A DNA stretch of 64,000 nt from Solenopsis invicta (Eukaryota; Arthropoda; Insecta; Hymenoptera; Formicidae). The position numbers and the translations under genes were made by a program. Location of the stretch: NCBI RefSeq assembly GCF_016802725.1, contig NC_052677.1, positions 18,677,329 to 18,741,328 of the forward strand, in the 5' to 3' direction. The notes under the pieces were generated by a model, which was given only the letters and a program-made list of their open reading frames with translations, did not search any database and was not told where the DNA came from. Below, piece by piece: positions 40,677-54,600 of the stretch (the first letter of the stretch is position 1; each line of letters starts with the position of its first letter).

Positions 40677-42955
40677 CATTTTATTCATCCTTTATGTCCA
40701 ACAAGCTATATTGAAAAATCTCCTAGGAAATTTTTCTAAAATTGATTGCATTATGCAATTCAATTTAGAATAGAATGTTTCAAGATCCAATTAATACAAT
40801 TTAAGAGGTAATTATTTTTGATATTTTTCATGATATTTTTATACTTTTTCTACGCCCCTACTGCAGAGATGATACAATAGTATCGGATTAGAACAGCACG
40901 TAAATCATAAATGATAGAGGCATAAGACGCACAAGTGATCTACGGATCACTCATTATAGTCGAATCGACTTTTAACGATAGCTACAATTTGATAGGAGTA
41001 ACGAGCTTTCAATATTTATAATTAATTAATTGGTCGCACGTCGTCTTCGAGGAACGTAGACTTTGCGAAAGGAGAATATAAATATATCCAGTTTTATCGT
41101 TTCGACATATCATGTTTTCTTCCGAATGTCTGAGAGTAAACCCTGATTAATCGGAATGCCTACACGCGTTGTTCTAATGATCCGATCCGTGCGTGGCACG
41201 ACTTTTAATTAGGGGCACTTTTGAATTTTAACGAATACAAACGCAAAAGAGTCTTTCGACTCTTTACTTATCGCCTTTTCGAAAGGCGGCGCCTCGGGAA
41301 AGAACTCTCCTTCTCGCGTATTTGATTAAAAATGCCTGGTCACGCCAAGATTTCCATATACTTGAGCTCGAAAAGATCGTGTGCACTCTGCACGGCGGGA
41401 CCGTTGAGTTTTGCTGATGCAGAAATGCATCCGAAAGTTTCTTAATAAACGTAAAGCTAAAAATAGATGGGTGTATATATATATGTATATATAATATATG
41501 TATATAACTTTTTCGCTTAAGATCCCGCCTCTTTCTTTTATCTTTTGTAGTGCGTGTGTCAACGGAATCTCGGTTTCAAACTATCTGGTCATGTGTTGTT
41601 ATTGATATAAATGTGGAATAAAAATTATAGAGGCGGGCGAGGGAGACATTGATCTGGAATTATGTTAAATATATAATTGATATGTATATACCTTCTTGTA
41701 TAAGATTTATATCTCGCTTGGCAAACAGAGAAAACTAGCATATGTATATATAGTTTTTAAGTATTTAGAATTTATAAATATTATTTTAACAATAAGTATT
41801 AAAATCAAAATTAGTATTGAAAATGATATAATAGAGATATGTTAACAAAACGAATTATTTAATAAAAATATTGTAATATATTTATGTATAATTTTGGGAA
41901 AAAATGATGGTTAATGAATTTGTTGTCAGCTGTTTGACAAGCGAATTTCTTTCCTTTGATACTCGTAGCAATAAACGGAAAATAGCGATATTATTACGCT
42001 ACTGATTGTCAGAATACAGCTTCCAATCACTTTTCACATGCTTTTTCACGATTTTCTTAAACGTACTCGTTTGAACTGCTTATATGTCTCGCGCAGCAAT
42101 AATACTGGCTCAATTGAGCTTGGTTAAACTAAAATCAATTCTTTGCCGCCTTCACCGAGATCATTTCGTCGGTGTTAACAGCAGCCTCTATTTTCGTAAA
42201 AAATTCATCGGAAATATGCATCGGACAGATCAAACTGACCACATTTCTGAGTGAGATTATTATTTTATCAACAACACGGAGAGAGTGTTTAAGCATAATC
42301 ATGTTGTTTCTACATTCATTATTAATTAACACTTTGTATTCTTATTTTCAGCAGATTTTATGTACAACCACGCATTTAAATCTTTAGAATCTGTACACGT
42401 TACTATTAAATGCTCTTGCTAAAATCTGCGATCTTCTTTGTCATTTCTCTCCAATTGCAACTTTGGATTACGATAGAAATAGACATTTGTTATCTTAAAG
42501 TTTTAAGTAGGAACACAATTAACTGTAGTAATAATGAGAGAAAAAGTAATTAAAAGATATCCGATAGCAGTTCCGACAACACGGAAGTTTCGTTGAGATT
42601 CAATTAGTTTCGCTATGCTTTTTGTAATTGCTACATCTATTAAATGACAACGATAAATTTCTTTTCGCGAATCAGAGGCCGATTCTGTGCGACGATGAGA
42701 TCATTGTTGAGCTTATTCATATAAATCTTACGCAACTGAAATGACAACGGAAGTTAACGGACGTTACGTTACAAGCGAAGGTGGACAGAACTGGACGGGG
42801 CTGATAACACGACGAGTCACGCATTCGCAATCGTCGTAACGATCGGCCGGTCGCAACAAATAGTAAATTCTTTTCAACCTAGACTTCTCTTTTTCATTCA
42901 TCGTGAAATGAAGATAAAGTTGAGTTACTTCACGATGTATCGAGATGGAGTGAAT
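40677..42955. other. region downstream of the RasGRF stop codon
   Basis: No exon recognised. Its right part, next to the stop at 42956, should include the 3' UTR of the minus-strand RasGRF gene. I could not place a canonical poly(A) signal with confidence. A 65-codon minus frame at 42135-42332 is unsupported. Confidence 0.45.
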
Positions 42956-43177
42956 TCATTTTGTAGACATGTTGCTGCTGACCGAAGGGGGTAGATCGAT
43001 CAAGTTTGTAGTAGTTAACTTGGATGTTCTGGGCTCGAGCTCCAAGGACATACGATACAGATCCTTCTCGTTCAGTAGGAGTGTCGTGTCCAGCAGATAG
43101 TTGGTTACTTTAGTGTCTAATTCAATCTTATAAGGAGTTTGCTGGAAGTGTCGTATCTCGCGAATACGATGAGAAAT
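42956..43177 (-). CDS. RasGRF: RasGRF last exon: end of CDC25 and C terminus
   Basis: Acceptor gctttttcag before 43177, TGA stop at 42956-42958. It encodes ISHRIREIRHFQQTPYKIEL (final CDC25 helices), VTNYLLDTTLLLNEKDLYRM, SLELEPR and a short Ser/Thr-rich tail ending NMSTK. 73 codons plus stop, so the C terminus is close to the family's usual end. Confidence 0.95.
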   Translation of the reverse strand: MSHRIREIRHFQQTPYKIELDTKVTNYLLDTTLLLNEKDLYRMSLELEPRTSKLTTTNLIDLPPSVSSNMSTK

Positions 43178-46100
43178 CTGAAAAAGCGCGTAGCACTATC
43201 TCTTGAGTTTGTTCAATAATATGAATAACAAATTATATAAAATAATAGAGATATGCAAATTAACATTAAGAGTTGAAATTCAAATCGAATCACAATAGAT
43301 TCGAGTTTGTTTTTTAATCTGAATAATTCAAATTCAAATAATTCGAAAATTTCAAATTATTTACGGTTCGATCTGTTTTAATTATTTCATTTATATCTCC
43401 CGTAAAATCAATTTTGTATCAAATCTCGTGCATGATCGTTTGTCGATTTTCAAAACTTCTACCGTTTCTAAATTTGATAAACTACTAAAAAATTGATATA
43501 TATGCGATATTGATTGATGCAATAGTCTTTATTAATTTGTTTTAACATTTCATAGACATTTGTATTCCGATTTTATCAAATGTAAAATAAAACTTCAAAT
43601 TGCTTTATCATCGTTAATTTTAAATAATACATTATTTTTATATTTTATATTTTATATTTATAACAAAGAAATTAAAAAAACTTGTAAAAGTGTGGATTTT
43701 AAATATAAATAATTTGAAGAAGTATTTTCTCTTAACTCACCATTCTCATTTTTGAAAAATTCAAAAGACCATCGGTTATGTTTGGAGAAGCCTCTTCGAT
43801 AAATGAGAGATCGGTGAGATAGACACCTAAGTAAGGGATACAGGGTGGATCGCATCGATGCAAAGCGTCCCGTAAATTTCTAAAGCGCCCGTCGGATGAG
43901 ACGATATGTTGTAGTCTTTCTATCGTCTGCCTCGTCTGAAATGATAATTGTGCATCATTTGCTTGTGTTAGTGATTGCGTTAGTTTTTGCACTGTTCAAC
44001 AAAAAATGCAGAAGAATGAAGAAAATCTTTTAGAGATGTTCGTTCAACATACCGTTTTGGAGACTTTATCCCAAGTTTTCTTCAGTCTGTACACACTGCT
44101 ATTCGTGAACGCCGCACAAATTTGTAACACGCCGTTATAATTATGCAGTACCCTATTGATGTCAGCGACTGCCGCCCATTTCTCGATAACCGCGATTCTG
44201 GCCGTCATGTTGGAGCGACGAATAATCTCTGAGACAACTAACTGCGACACTTCGTTGAATCTCTTTGTCATCAGAAGAATATTAGGCGCGCGAGTCGCCT
44301 TGTCCGTCTTCATCCATGCTTGTCCAAGAAATTCTCTGCAAAAAATTTCTATGTATTGGAACGGCAGCGATACGATTTAGCAATTTGTTACTTACTCGCT
44401 GGTGATAGAGACGAATATATGATGGTCCAGATACGTCATCTGTTCCGCAATTTCGAGCGCAGATAGTGTCTCGATGCTTTCCTTACTTGGAATCTGAAAG
44501 TAACAAAGAAAAACCAAATGATAATAACATTATTAAAATATTATTATATTGAAATATTAAGGAACTTTGTCAGTGAGTTATATATTTAGTCTATATTTTT
44601 CAATTTTAATTTTTATTCGTCTATTTATCCAAATCAAAAGAAAAACATTTTTGTCATACTTACTGTTGGTGGAGTCAGTAGTTTCTTGAGGTCGACTTTG
44701 TTAGTCTCGGTTTCTTCCTTGGTGATCAGTCTGAGAAGCTGAGTAGCTGCCTTATGTTCGGCCGGTAGCAAATTGGGACTGTAGTTGATGTCCTCCAAGA
44801 ACTCGATCGTCATGCTCTTCAATTTCTGATCCATCTCAAAGTCCTGAGCGTGCTTGGATACCCAGTGCCTCAGGACGTTCAACACCCTCATCGTGGCGGC
44901 GGTTGACATCACCGATTCCTTTCGCCTGTTCTTATCCCGACCACGGCCGTCATTCGCGTTGGGGGGCCGGATGTCCGGTGGATTGCTTGAAGCGGAGGTC
45001 GCGATGGCAAACGCGGTCGCCGCCGTGGACGTACTGCTCCTAAATTCAAAATTGATTTTAGTATCAACGTACATTAACGACTGTATTTGTAAAAGATAAA
45101 AATCGGAGCCTTTGTCGTCAAATCTCGATCTTTTATTACTTGGACTGCGGTCTACGCTCTACATTGCATTAGGCGAATTTCTATCGTTTTAACCTGCCGA
45201 TCAGGTCATTCACGATGTATTTTAAAGCATGCTACTGTGCTGAAGGAACGGCACAAGGAAAGATCCGGTGATTACTATTCTTTTTTTTTTTAATAATATT
45301 TATTATGTCATGTTATAGTAATAATAAGCATCGTGAATAATTTAAGCAAATAGAGTCTAGTGTGCAAATAGAGTCTCGGTTTTATAAAAAAAAGTTTTAT
45401 AATATCGCCAAATCAGTTGTATGGATATTTTTTTTATTTGTTTCATTATTGTGTTGCTACAAAGTAAATATTTGGAGTAAAGATTGTAACTGGCATAGTT
45501 TTGGCAAATTCAAGTTTTAATGCTGTAAATATGAAACATTTATAAGTATTTAACGTTATTATTATGACTGTGAAGAAACTGTGAATAAAAATTTGGTAAT
45601 TAAAACTTTCTATTTTTTGTCAAATAATTATATTGAATTTTATAATGAATAAATGGATAAATAAAAATCTCAGTTAGTAGCATCGAGATCTGAATTTTCT
45701 AAAATTACTGCCAGTTTTAATTGGTTTTTTTTTGGAATATCCAGCGCTATAAGCACGCAAGTGGCAAAAGGCGGCTAGAAACTATTTCTATTTCGGGTAA
45801 AAACTATTTCTATTTCGTTTGGTCTATTCTCTTGTTCGCTATGGTGCATTCTCTAAACGATGAGGAAATTATATTGGGTAAATTAAATTGTGTGTAAGCG
45901 GCGTAATTAATAGCAAGCGGAAAGAAACGCGTTTAGCATTACATTATGATTAATTTTCAGAATTGGTAATTAAGTTTTGACAAGCTATAAATAATTATAA
46001 TAATAGAACAGAGAGCAAGACAGACATTTCAGACTTTGCTTTCAACGATGCCGCAAGCAGGAAGATCGCAGCCATGCTACAGGCAATAAGTGTGGATAAT

Positions 46101-48552
46101 GACGCTTTTCAAAATGAGCCCACTTACCAGATAGGTTCAGGTCCAATGCTATGAATGACACAAAACAATACATGAAACACGGTTGAGTAGAAACAGCAGC
46201 GGGAGTATCTTCCTGATTAAAGGGCTTTCATTTTAGTTCGATCTTCAAGACGGTGATAAAAATATAATTTATCGGGTAAAAGAAAGTGGAGCAAAAATTC
46301 TAATTGGGTGATTATTCTTTGCATTATAATAGTTATAAACATTTTATTTATCCATTATTTTAAAAAATTAAAATATTAAGATATTTACAAATTAATAAAA
46401 AAAAGCACATATTAAAATGAGTTTGAAAATATTTATAAAAAAAAACAGTTTTTATAATACAAGCATAAAAAATTCAACATATTTACAATATATATACAAC
46501 TCTTCTAATAATAATAGGCACAACTCGAATATATATAATAACCAGAAATTACTGTCGAGTTTTGAAAAATAAATTTCTGCAGAGCAAGGAAATTACATAA
46601 TCTCGCCATAAGTTTCTGTCAGTACTTTTCGTGTTAAAGGTACAATCTTTCATACATATATTTTTTAAATTTACATAAAAAGATATAAGTAAACTCTTTT
46701 TATGTAGATTTGAAATATATATGTAGACACTAGATTGCCTACTTTATTTACTTCCAGCGTGGAAAGTACTGGCAGAACTTGTGGCGAAACTCTCTATGTA
46801 CATGTTAACTCTAAGTTATCTACTGCCTTACGAACTAAACTATCAGAAAATACTGAGCAATTTATCAGACATTATCATTACTCTCTCTCTCTCTTTCTCT
46901 CTATAAAATTCTCTCCTCACTAATTTCTCCCTCTAAGAATGATTTTAATTATAACTCTGATAAATGAAACATGATATCGAGAAGCTCTCATGCGTTAGAA
47001 GGCGGAGATTGCCATTTACGGCACTCAACATTCAGCAAGAACGAAATAGAGATAATTTTTATCGATACGAATGCCTTCGAAAGTTTTAGAGACACGATAA
47101 AATGCAGATAGGGTATACAATAAGGCCATTAAAACGAACCTTCGATGACTCTGCCGGAAGCTAGTTATTACTACACCGGCCTTGCTGGAAACCTGTGTGT
47201 CATGCTGATAGCCGCTTTGCTGCGAAGAGTTCTCATCATGTATCGACCGTCTGCTTACCCAATAATTCTGCAAACCCGTAACGAAATTAAAAATGTCCAT
47301 TAAACTGCTCACAAACAATTTACACTTAATAAAAACTTAATAAAAAAAAAATTAATTTTATTATTTTTTTATCTACAAAGAAAATTTGATTCGATTCGCC
47401 TTGGTCTATCCTGAGTCTTGAAAAAAAATTGTAACATTTTGTCATTCACACGTACGCCAGTTATGGTGGAGACAGAGCCGCTCCTTGGGCCAGTAGCTGC
47501 TGGAGCAGAAGCGATCGATGCCCTATGCTCCGAATACTGTTGCTGCTGATTCTGCTGTGTCGATTGACTACTTGGTTTAGGAGAAGTTACACTCTCTTCG
47601 TCGGTCGATGAAGTTTGCTCCTCTTTACTCTCTTTAGACTCCTTTATCAGCGGAGAGATAGGCGTTTTAGGTGTTTTCGGTGTTTTCGGTGTGTCCGGCG
47701 TTTTCATCGTATCCGGCGTTTCCGGTGTGTTCGGCGTTTTTGGTGTATTCGGTGTTATCGGTGTTTTCGGTGTTATTGGAGTGTTCGGCGTTTTCGGTGT
47801 TTTCGGCGTTTTCGGTGTTTTCGGCGTTTTCGGTGTTTTCGGCGTTTTCGGAGTATCGGGCGTTTTCTGAATGTTCGATGTTTTTGGCGTTTTCGGTGTT
47901 TTCGGCGTTTTCGGCGTGTCTGACTTGACAGGCTCAGCTGATTGCGATGGTAGCGGTATGTCGTCATAAGTAAATTGTACTGCTACAATTTATTTCATGC
48001 GCATAATATAGTAATTAGTATACACATATATGTATATATAGTCTCTAAGAAATTCTTATATTTAAAAACAAACGTTTTATACTTTAAATTTATGATGACT
48101 AAAAATATCTTAGATAAAATGTATCTTGAATTTATTAAATTTAATAAATTTTTTCTGAAAATATTATTAAATGAGAAATCTAGAATAGTTCAGAATTTAT
48201 AGAAAAGAATTTGCTTTTTTTAATGGCGAATTTCCTACTTTTCTTATATTTCCTACTTTACTTAATATAAAGTTTTATTGTACCTTTTCCCTCTTCATTC
48301 GAGATAGATGTATCAATTTCCGAGATATGACGTGAGTAAGTGCCTCCATCTTGAGGACTGGGATCCGATCCAGATCCGGATCCAGATCCGGATCCGGATC
48401 CGGATCCGGATTCCGTCGAACCAACTAGCGTTACAGAACTCAAATTACTTGGCGAGGATGGTGCGCTGATTCCTGTAACGTCTTATATTCCAAATTTCTT
48501 TTATTATTTATATTACAAGATTATCAGATAAAAAAATACAGGAAATACATAC

Positions 48553-48634
<82 letters not shown>

Positions 48635-51600
48635 ACAAAATTTAAAATTAATTTACTTATGACATTTGTTTTGTCTTAATATTTCTTTTGAGACTGTATT
48701 ACACGTATTTTCAAAATGACAAAAAAGTTATGAAAAAAATTGCAATTTGTTTCATATTGATAATGAGTTTAAAACTAATTAAAATTAACTTTAACAATAA
48801 CTTAGCATCATTTACATTTAATTAAAATTCTATATCAAACTTGCATCAATCGCTGATCATACCTGTGAGTGTCTCGGAACTGGACGACACGGCTATTACT
48901 TTCGGTATCGTTAGGTGACATCCGTCATCCTCGGCGTCCTGATTATCCACACGAATGCTAATTTTTCGTGGCATGATTGGAGATTGTATTGAACTGGCTG
49001 GACTGGCTGTTTGCGACGTTGGGCTGCGTTTTATGATCGGGGCCTCAGAAATAAAACCGAGGGGTTGTTCTTCCTCCACTAAACACGTGAAAGTCTAAAT
49101 TACATTTTAATACACTTTTACGCGGGTTATTTAAAAATTTTGTTACACAATTTAATTTGTTTAGTTAAATTTAGCTGTATAATTATATAATATTTTATTG
49201 TAAATCGTGATAGAGGTACGTGTTAAAAGTACTGACGCTTCTTATAACCAGCCCGCCAATGGCTTTTCGAATTATATCCACTGGTATTAGCGTCAGTGGA
49301 TCTCGCGTCACGAGAATCACTCACTTCTGATCCATATCCTATATACGAAAGCGCCATTAATATTTAGAAGTACTTAAATGTACTTTGTATCGACGAATAT
49401 GTTATTAATAGTTGATTAAATGTTGGAAATGAACTTAAGGTACCTGATACTGAGCTAGCGCCGCTAGTTCGCCTCGGTGAAAAGCTACTTTTTCTTCGGT
49501 CCTCGGAGTACGATTGTGTGTCGCTTGCATTTGCTCCTAATACATCTAAGGATCTAAAATTTAAATATAAAGATTACGTTTCAGACGTGCCTTTTAATTT
49601 AATATACATAATACTATTAAAATCCCAATAATGATCTTAATGTTATCACTCATTATCATATTTACACGAGGGATCCGGTGGGAGGGATTTGCGCGTCCGG
49701 CGGCTCAGCTTCGTAGAAAACTTTCTTGAGGGCCTCCAACACTGTGACGCCATCGGTGAACACCCGGTACGTCAGCAAAAATGTGTTTAGAAAATCGATG
49801 CTGAGGAACCTGAGGTCGGTCAGTCGCTGCAGCAGCCGTTCGGGTGTCGCGGAACGGATCTGTGGTATTTTGCAGGAATTTAAAGTACGACAGAATCTGA
49901 TGTCCACGTCATCCTTGAACAGCTTCGGATCGTTTCGGATAGACTGCGGCATCGTGACGGAGCTCGTGTCCGACAACGATCCGTGGAGCAGATCGTTAAA
50001 ATGTACATTATCCATACATTGACTGATGTCGCTGACCCACGCCGCTTTTTCCTATGAAAAGTTTAACCGTATGTGAAGATGATAATAGGAGCGAAAAAAA
50101 TTTCTATAAATTTCGCAATTCTATTTTTTTCATTGTAATTATTTTACAACTCAAATTCGAAGCGAAATAGTTTCAAATGTATCTTTTTAATCTAAAAAGT
50201 ATTTATTTTAAATACTACAATAAACAGAATTCTGTTTTTCAATAAATATATAATTTAAGATATAACAAAAAGAAAGTAAAATCATACATATTTACTACCT
50301 CAATTGTAAAACATTGTTCCAATTCAGAATTTTTTTAATGCTCTATTGAAACGTTTGTCAATTTTTAGATTTGAGTTTGTCATTTTTATATTCATGCAAT
50401 AGACCGATATGCAAAATAATTTTCTGAAAACTTATAAAATTACACAAAAATTCTGAAATTTATATAGAAATTTTAAATATGCCATTCTAAATAATTCCAA
50501 AAAAATCACCAGAGGAACGTCTGTTTTAATTGGGATTTTAACTATGGCCGCCTCAATAAGGTTATTTCACGTTTATGTTTACACTACACTCTTATATTTG
50601 AGTGTGTAGTCTGAACATAGACGTGGAAAAACCTTATTGAGACGGCCATATTGGACACGAGTTAAAATCTCAATAGGAATTTTATGTATATACTTCTCGA
50701 TGTGCACTTACTTGCATAGTAGGCGCCACGAGATGGACGATCACCTGCGGTCCACCGGATTTTATATCAAGCACAATCTTGAAGTCGCGATTTTGTAATT
50801 GGGAAGTCCCGCTGCCGCTACCGCTTCCGCTGCTTTCGCTAATGCCGCTTGACATCGAACATACTGACAGTCCTAAAATTAGTTTACAGTCGCTACTCTG
50901 TAGCACTAAATAAATTCTCGATCTCTATCGTTTGTGACAACTTGCAACACATGACCTTTATGTAAAAAATAACACATTAAATTGCATATAAATATAGCAT
51001 ATTCATAAAATAGATTAAGAAGCAAGATTGCGCTATACAAATTTATAAAGCAATTTAAGTAAATACAATTGCGTATGAGCTTTTCCACATTCTTGTCGAT
51101 TACTCTACATCAATCTTTAATTCAATAGCAAATTTTTGCAGCGCCGATTTAAAAAGAGATCTCAAAAAAAAAGGAAAAAAGCGAATCGTTAGCTTATTAA
51201 TAAATGAATCATTACCATCGTCATCCGTGACACCCTGATCGCTCGGATCTTCAATCAGTACCGCGTCGGAAAGGGGTATCTTGCCAATCTGCGGGACGAG
51301 ATTTAAACGACCGTCGTCATCGGACTGGCGCGTCGTGAGCAACAGATGATTTGAAAAGAGAAAGCACTGTCTGACAGCCTCCCTGTCGCTCGCGGCTTTG
51401 CCGCCGAAAGTTGCACTCAATCTGCTTCGCGCACCGCGCGGCTTGTCGATGAGCTGTATGAGCGTACCTGAAACACGTCGATAGGACATCAAGTCAAATT
51501 TATCAATCATGATCCGCGTCGGAGGAAATAACGCCTGTCAAATATAATTTCATCTTTCTGGCGCGTCAACTTTGGTTATACTGAGAGAAAAAAAATTCCT

Positions 51601-54600
51601 AAATTTCTCAATAAATATTTATTCAAATAGTACCAATGAACTATTTACTTACAGTACATAAATATTTGCTCTATAAAAAAATGATACTTAGATTAATGGT
51701 TTTTGTACTAAATAAACATATATTTTCATTAAGTAAATATTTCATTAATATTATTCTAATAAATGTTTTGAAAAATTAAGTAATTTTTCTCTCAGCGAGC
51801 TTTCTTGAAATAATCGATACAATTAGGAGCAGCCGCCGATGCGTATTTAAAAATAGCACCGACGGACGTGTTGAATGCGCGACGAATACGAGATACGTAG
51901 TATCTCGTGCCTGCGCCGCTGACGTCATAGAAATTGAAGCCGGCATTATTTCGTGGAGTTTACTTCTCGATACTAAATATTGTTCAATCATGCAAAACAC
52001 ATCTTTAAAATTCTAAATCTGAACTTGTCAGAAAGTTGCGCCAGCTTCATTCATTGATATTTCTTTAAGTCAAGAATATCAAACGAGATAAAACACATTG
52101 CGATACATGAGAATTTTAGAAAACAAGTAACAGCTTTTTTAGCGTCAGCTGAGTCAATTAACATTACATCTTTATGTTTTTTTTTCTTTACTTTAAAAAA
52201 AGAACGTTGCATACTTGTGTTTTTAAATTAAAATTTTCGAATCAATTTTTTTGAGGAAAGTAGTGACCGTTTGGTAGTCGGCTTGCTCATGCAGAAATTT
52301 TTCCCAACATTATCGCGGACGAAGGGTAATGCTTGTACCTTGTCTGTGTACAGCCAGATGAGGTAAAATCTACGGATGATTCTTAGATTCCCGGTTATCC
52401 TTGGTCTCTATCATCAGCTACCACCTTTGTCTCACACACACATCGCTCGGTCCCACCTTTCTCGCTATCGAGGCTACATAACGTTAACTCGCGAAACTCC
52501 CGTCCTTATGTGCCGAATTGGTGGACCGACAAAATGGCAATATGCCGCGCATCGGTCGCCGCTTGTTTTCGTCCGTCCGTTCGTCGACCTCTGGGCCCAC
52601 GTTATCGCCAAGTATCTCAGCGTACGGAGACAGGTCCCGAATAAATCTTAGTCTTCGTCGCCTCTTCGAATGAAGCGTGACGGTCTCACAGGCTGATTTT
52701 TCGTCGCGACGAAAGGCGCACGAAAGATGATCGCGTTTGCGGGATGGTCTGCTCCGCCGTTGGCGACCGAGAGACGTTTACGTGATAACCATGTGATGTG
52801 GCGTCAAGCACGAGGGTTGCCAGGATCGTGTTTATAAGGCCGGATCACGAGACTCTTACCACTTGAAATCGTCATGGACTATACTTAACCTTTTGCTATT
52901 TTTAACGGAAGTACATGTGCGTTCTTTCATTGCAATTTGCGGTGTTTTCCCGTTCAAGCTTACTTTTTATTACATATCAATTTTTCCTTTCTTTTAAACA
53001 ATAATTTTAATTTTTTTTGTATACAATTCCTTGCAAATATAAACTTAACTTTCATTTTAAACGTCCCCTTTCAATTTTGAAGTCATTATTTAATGTTCTT
53101 AATAAAAATTTAAGATTAGAATTTTTTTTATTGAATTTTGAACATTTTTTAGTACTTAAAATTGCAACTAGACAGCAGAAGAGCTATTTTGCGTCGATTA
53201 AGTTTGAAACGACTAATGAAATTGCAATTCCTGCAACCCCGTGACATTCCGCTTGCAAGTCACATTTGTCGCGATTCGCTATCGACTCGTGTAATTAACC
53301 AGCGTAAGAACTTCTCGCCTGATGAAAACCCATCAGTAGTAGAGCAGTACGTCGGCCCTGGCAGGGCACATTGCGCAGGATCGAGATGAAACCGAGTACG
53401 AAAATGTATATCGACGCAACCAAGTCGCATCGATTCCGAACGTGTAACCGTGCGTTTGCGCCCTTTGACCCGCGCTTCAGCTTTTCTCATCCCTATCGGA
53501 CAGCTCCGAGCTTTACCGACAGCGATCAAGTCTAGGAATGAGTTTCCCAGCCAGGGATAAACGGTAAAAGTTACGCGAGTTATCTAGCAGCCTCGGTCTT
53601 ATCGACTTCGACAAAGTACGTTGAGTTCAATCTTCAATTATTTTCTACATACAAAAATAATTTTTCGTGTGTATGTGTACGTAGTAGTTTCTACTTTGTA
53701 TTGAACAGTTTATTAGACTCCATTTAAAGATGATTAAAATAGAAAACGATAACGCAAATTACGATATTTAAATGTTTTTACATTTTTTAAATGACTCCAA
53801 AGTATAATTAAAATAAACAAAAAAATATGAGAGAGAGAAAGCACTGATGTACTCACCCTGTCTGACAAAGACCTGATTGACGTCCAGTAAAATATCGCAT
53901 CCCTCGACAATCATTCGCTCGACTGCTAGATTCTTTCTTAAATTTTCGGTCTCGCTGACCTGAAAAATGGAATTCGATTCGATGAATACCTTAGAGCCAA
54001 GATAAAAGATGGTGATTAGGGTCAATTGATAAATACCTCGTCGTGCATTTGCCTCGAGAGGTCCTCCAGCTGTTGCCTGGCATTCTGGAGGCTCTTACGT
54101 TCCACATGATCATGTGGCGTATGCGCCAATAACTCGTGCAAAGTAATTATATATCTTGGAATCTAAACGAATAAAGTAAGTAGCTGGATTAAGGAACTTC
54201 TGCTCAAGTTCCACTAAAATCAGAGAAAAAAGAAAAGAAGAAATTAGGAGAGTAAATTGTGACGCAAAACTTATCAAAGAGATTTTAAAATTTCAATTTT
54301 CTAAGAGCAGAGAGATACAAATCAGAAATTAATGTTAGTAGATAATTTAACTTAATTTGCAGTATAGAGTGAAAAAAATGATACACTACATTTCAAACAG
54401 ATATAAATTATATTTTGCCAATAAACGTATAATTTTCTGCGTTCCGCGAGACTCGCTGCGAAAGAGCGCACGATGGAATGTATATTCTTCTCGTAACTCG
54501 TTTTACAAGCTCGTCAAATCTCATGCAATATTCATTGAATTCCTTCCAAACTATTCCGTGCGATCGATTATTCCTAAAGAGACATTCATATCGCCGAGAT

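Noticed and set aside
42135..42387. 65- and 71-codon frames just downstream of the RasGRF stop
   Set aside because: They overlap on opposite strands in likely 3' UTR and show no recognisable domain.
47615..47967. Long Phe/Arg/Cys-rich frames on the plus strand and an Arg/Lys-rich frame on the minus strand across the KTP repeat
   Set aside because: They are the other frames of the 9-nt repeat. Only the minus frame coding Lys-Thr-Pro joins flanking exons in phase.
52376..52651. Plus-strand 91-codon frame inside a RasGRF intron
   Set aside because: GC-rich island without splice support; composition sufficient to explain it.
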